A stretch of DNA of 30,883 nt from Bilophila wadsworthia ATCC 49260 (lineage in GTDB: Bacteria > Desulfobacterota > Desulfovibrionia > Desulfovibrionales > Desulfovibrionaceae): positions 1 to 30,883 of the forward strand of contig NZ_JNJP01000047.1 in assembly GCF_000701705.1 (NCBI RefSeq), in the 5' to 3' direction. A model generated the notes under the pieces. That model searched no databases and was not told the DNA's origin. It saw only the letters and a program-made list of their open reading frames with translations. Below, in pieces: positions 29,783 through 30,883 of this stretch. Positions within the stretch are counted from its first letter, which is position 1. Each line of letters begins with the position of its first letter. The position numbers and the translations under genes were made by a program.

Positions 29783-30694
29783 TCATCGGCCTTGCGGACG
29801 GAGCCGCGCGGCGCTCTCACGGGGAGGCTGTCCGGACGGGCAGGCCACGAGGATGAGGACGCTGCCGAAGATGAGGGCGATCCCCACGGCGGCGGACAGG
29901 GACAACGGTTCATGGAGAAAGAAGATCCCGAGGCAGGCTGCGGAGAGGGGCTCCGCGAGGCTGAGGGTCGAGGCGGTGGCGGCGGGCGTCACCTTGAGCC
30001 CGGCGAGGGTGAGGGAAAAGGCGATGGCCGTGGTCACGACCCCGAGATGCAGGGCCACGAGCGCGCCCACGGGCGTCGCCAGCCACGCCGCCGGGTAGAT
30101 CCAGAAGACGGGCAGCATACACAGCCCGCTCAGGAGGCACAGGACCATCATGACGGATCCGGGCGCGGCGTTCTGGGCCAGTGGCTTGCTGAACACGAAA
30201 TAGCAGGCGTAGGAGAACCCCGCGAGCAGGGGGAAGGCCATGCCCGCGAAGCTGGCCCCGCCCACGGCGTCGGCGTTGAGCAGGATCAGACCGATCAGGG
30301 CGAGCCCGGTGGCGGGATACCATGCCTTGGCGGGCTTTTCGCGCAGGAAGATCAACCCGAGCAGGGCCACGACGATGGGCGAGAAGCCAATGGCGACCAC
30401 GGTGCCCACGGCGACCCCGGCTTCGAGCACACCCCGGAAAAAGAAGAATTGGAAGCCGAGCAGAGCGAGGGTGGAAGGCACGACGCAGCGCATGGGCCAG
30501 CGCCAGAACCGGGGCAGCTCCCCCCGGAACGCGCACCAGAGGAGCAGGGCCAGGCCGCCGACGAGCATACGCAGCGCGCCGATGACGTAGGGCGTCGCCC
30601 CTTCCGGGGACAGGGCCTGGACGGTCCCCGTGGTGCTGAAACACAGGGCCCCCAGAAGGATCAGAAGGGGGCCTCTGGCAAAGGGTGTGCTCAT
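29783..30694 (-). CDS. EamA/DMT-family transporter
   Basis: A 303-residue membrane protein with about ten hydrophobic helices arranged as two EamA repeats. N-terminal LLILLGALCFSTTGTVQALS, first-repeat end VGTVVAIGFSPIVVALLGLI and LREKPAKAWYPATGLALIGL, and second-repeat end ASTLSLAEPLSAACLGIFFL with EPLSLSAAVGIALIFGSVLI are typical of the drug/metabolite exporters (RhaT/EamA type). The substrate cannot be told. It is separated by ~580 nt from the pump operon start and is probably a single-gene unit. Confidence 0.92.
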   Translation of the reverse strand: MSTPFARGPLLILLGALCFSTTGTVQALSPEGATPYVIGALRMLVGGLALLLWCAFRGELPRFWRWPMRCVVPSTLALLGFQFFFFRGVLEAGVAVGTVVAIGFSPIVVALLGLIFLREKPAKAWYPATGLALIGLILLNADAVGGASFAGMAFPLLAGFSYACYFVFSKPLAQNAAPGSVMMVLCLLSGLCMLPVFWIYPAAWLATPVGALVALHLGVVTTAIAFSLTLAGLKVTPAATASTLSLAEPLSAACLGIFFLHEPLSLSAAVGIALIFGSVLILVACPSGQPPRESAARLRPQGR

Positions 30695-30849
30695 GGCTGT
30701 TTTTCCTGCGGGGGGCCAGCTTCTCCGGCACGGAGGCCGCTGTGCAATACGTCTTGTCCCAAAGGCAACCCGCGCCGAAGCAAGGCCGCGAACAAGGATT
30801 CGATAAACGCAAAAGTCTTGGGAGAGAGAGGGGTGGGGTTTGGGGAGGG
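30695..30849. other. Upstream region of the EamA gene
   Basis: No gene is supported. Minus-strand sequence just before the EamA start includes GCAGGAAAAA, a plausible weak ribosome site. A purine-rich G/A run (GGGAGAGAGAGGGG and on) fills 30,820-30,849 before the final hairpin. Confidence 0.5.
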
Positions 30850-30883
30850 GAGAGGGAACCTTTCTCCAGAAAGGTTCCCTCTC
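30850..30883. terminator. Perfect 14-bp hairpin at the window edge
   Basis: GAGAGGGAACCTTT (30,850-30,863) pairs perfectly with AAAGGTTCCCTCTC (30,870-30,883), with a 6-nt loop. It is probably the terminator of a gene to the right of the window (minus strand) or a repeated intergenic hairpin; a T-tract cannot be checked because the window ends. Confidence 0.6.

Noticed and set aside
1..30883. tRNA genes, rRNA genes and CRISPR arrays
   Set aside because: I saw no cloverleaf-like segment, rRNA signature or regularly spaced repeats on either strand by eye.

Overview
The window is most of the late half of a Mu-like (transposable, contractile-tailed) prophage, about nt 1 to ~25,680, followed by host chromosome to nt 30,883. 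The left end of the prophage (repressor, transposase, lysis genes) lies outside the window. The high-GC, GTC/GCC-rich coding style and the kind of prophage and host genes suggest a Desulfovibrionaceae-like deltaproteobacterial host. That host call is inference; no rRNA or tRNA is present to settle it.

Head region (1-4783): small and large terminase, portal, and a gpF-like head protein carrying a C-terminal PBECR-type toxin/nuclease-like domain; genes overlap by a few bases. At 4788-4910 lies a GC-rich stretch able to form several mutually exclusive stems. An AT-richer accessory insert follows (4957-6053): a small unknown gene on the minus strand and a signal-peptide protein on the plus strand. 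They occupy the slot where Mu carries gene G.

Capsid-tail region (6211-21977): a 27-bp element and an RBS-burying hairpin precede the protease/scaffold gene. Then come a DUF2190-like decoration protein, major capsid, gp36, gp31/G-like, gp37, gp38, sheath, tube, a tail chaperone with a Mu-type -2 frameshift site, tape measure, gpN, gpP, gp45 spike, gp46, gp47 and gp48. A second exact copy of the 27-bp element and another start-sequestering hairpin precede the tail-fibre cassette.

Right-end accessory region (21978-25680): a com/mom-like operon made of a structured leader, a Com-like zinc-finger gene, a 57-codon gene whose RBS is locked in a hairpin, an ABC-ATPase/GNAT fusion and a formyltransferase-like enzyme, then a strong terminator. 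In Mu, Com opens the mom mRNA for translation and Mom (a GNAT-fold enzyme) modifies adenine in phage DNA. Here the control logic appears kept but the enzymes differ, so this is the best candidate for a new phage DNA-modification system. Beyond it lie a small minus-strand remnant, an AT-rich MltR-like gene, and a decayed second com gene with a leader that covaries with the first.

Host region (25,837-30,883): a minus-strand operon for an EmrA/EmrB-type efflux pump and its TetR regulator with a perfect 16-bp operator upstream, an EamA/DMT exporter, and a 14-bp terminator-like hairpin at the window edge.
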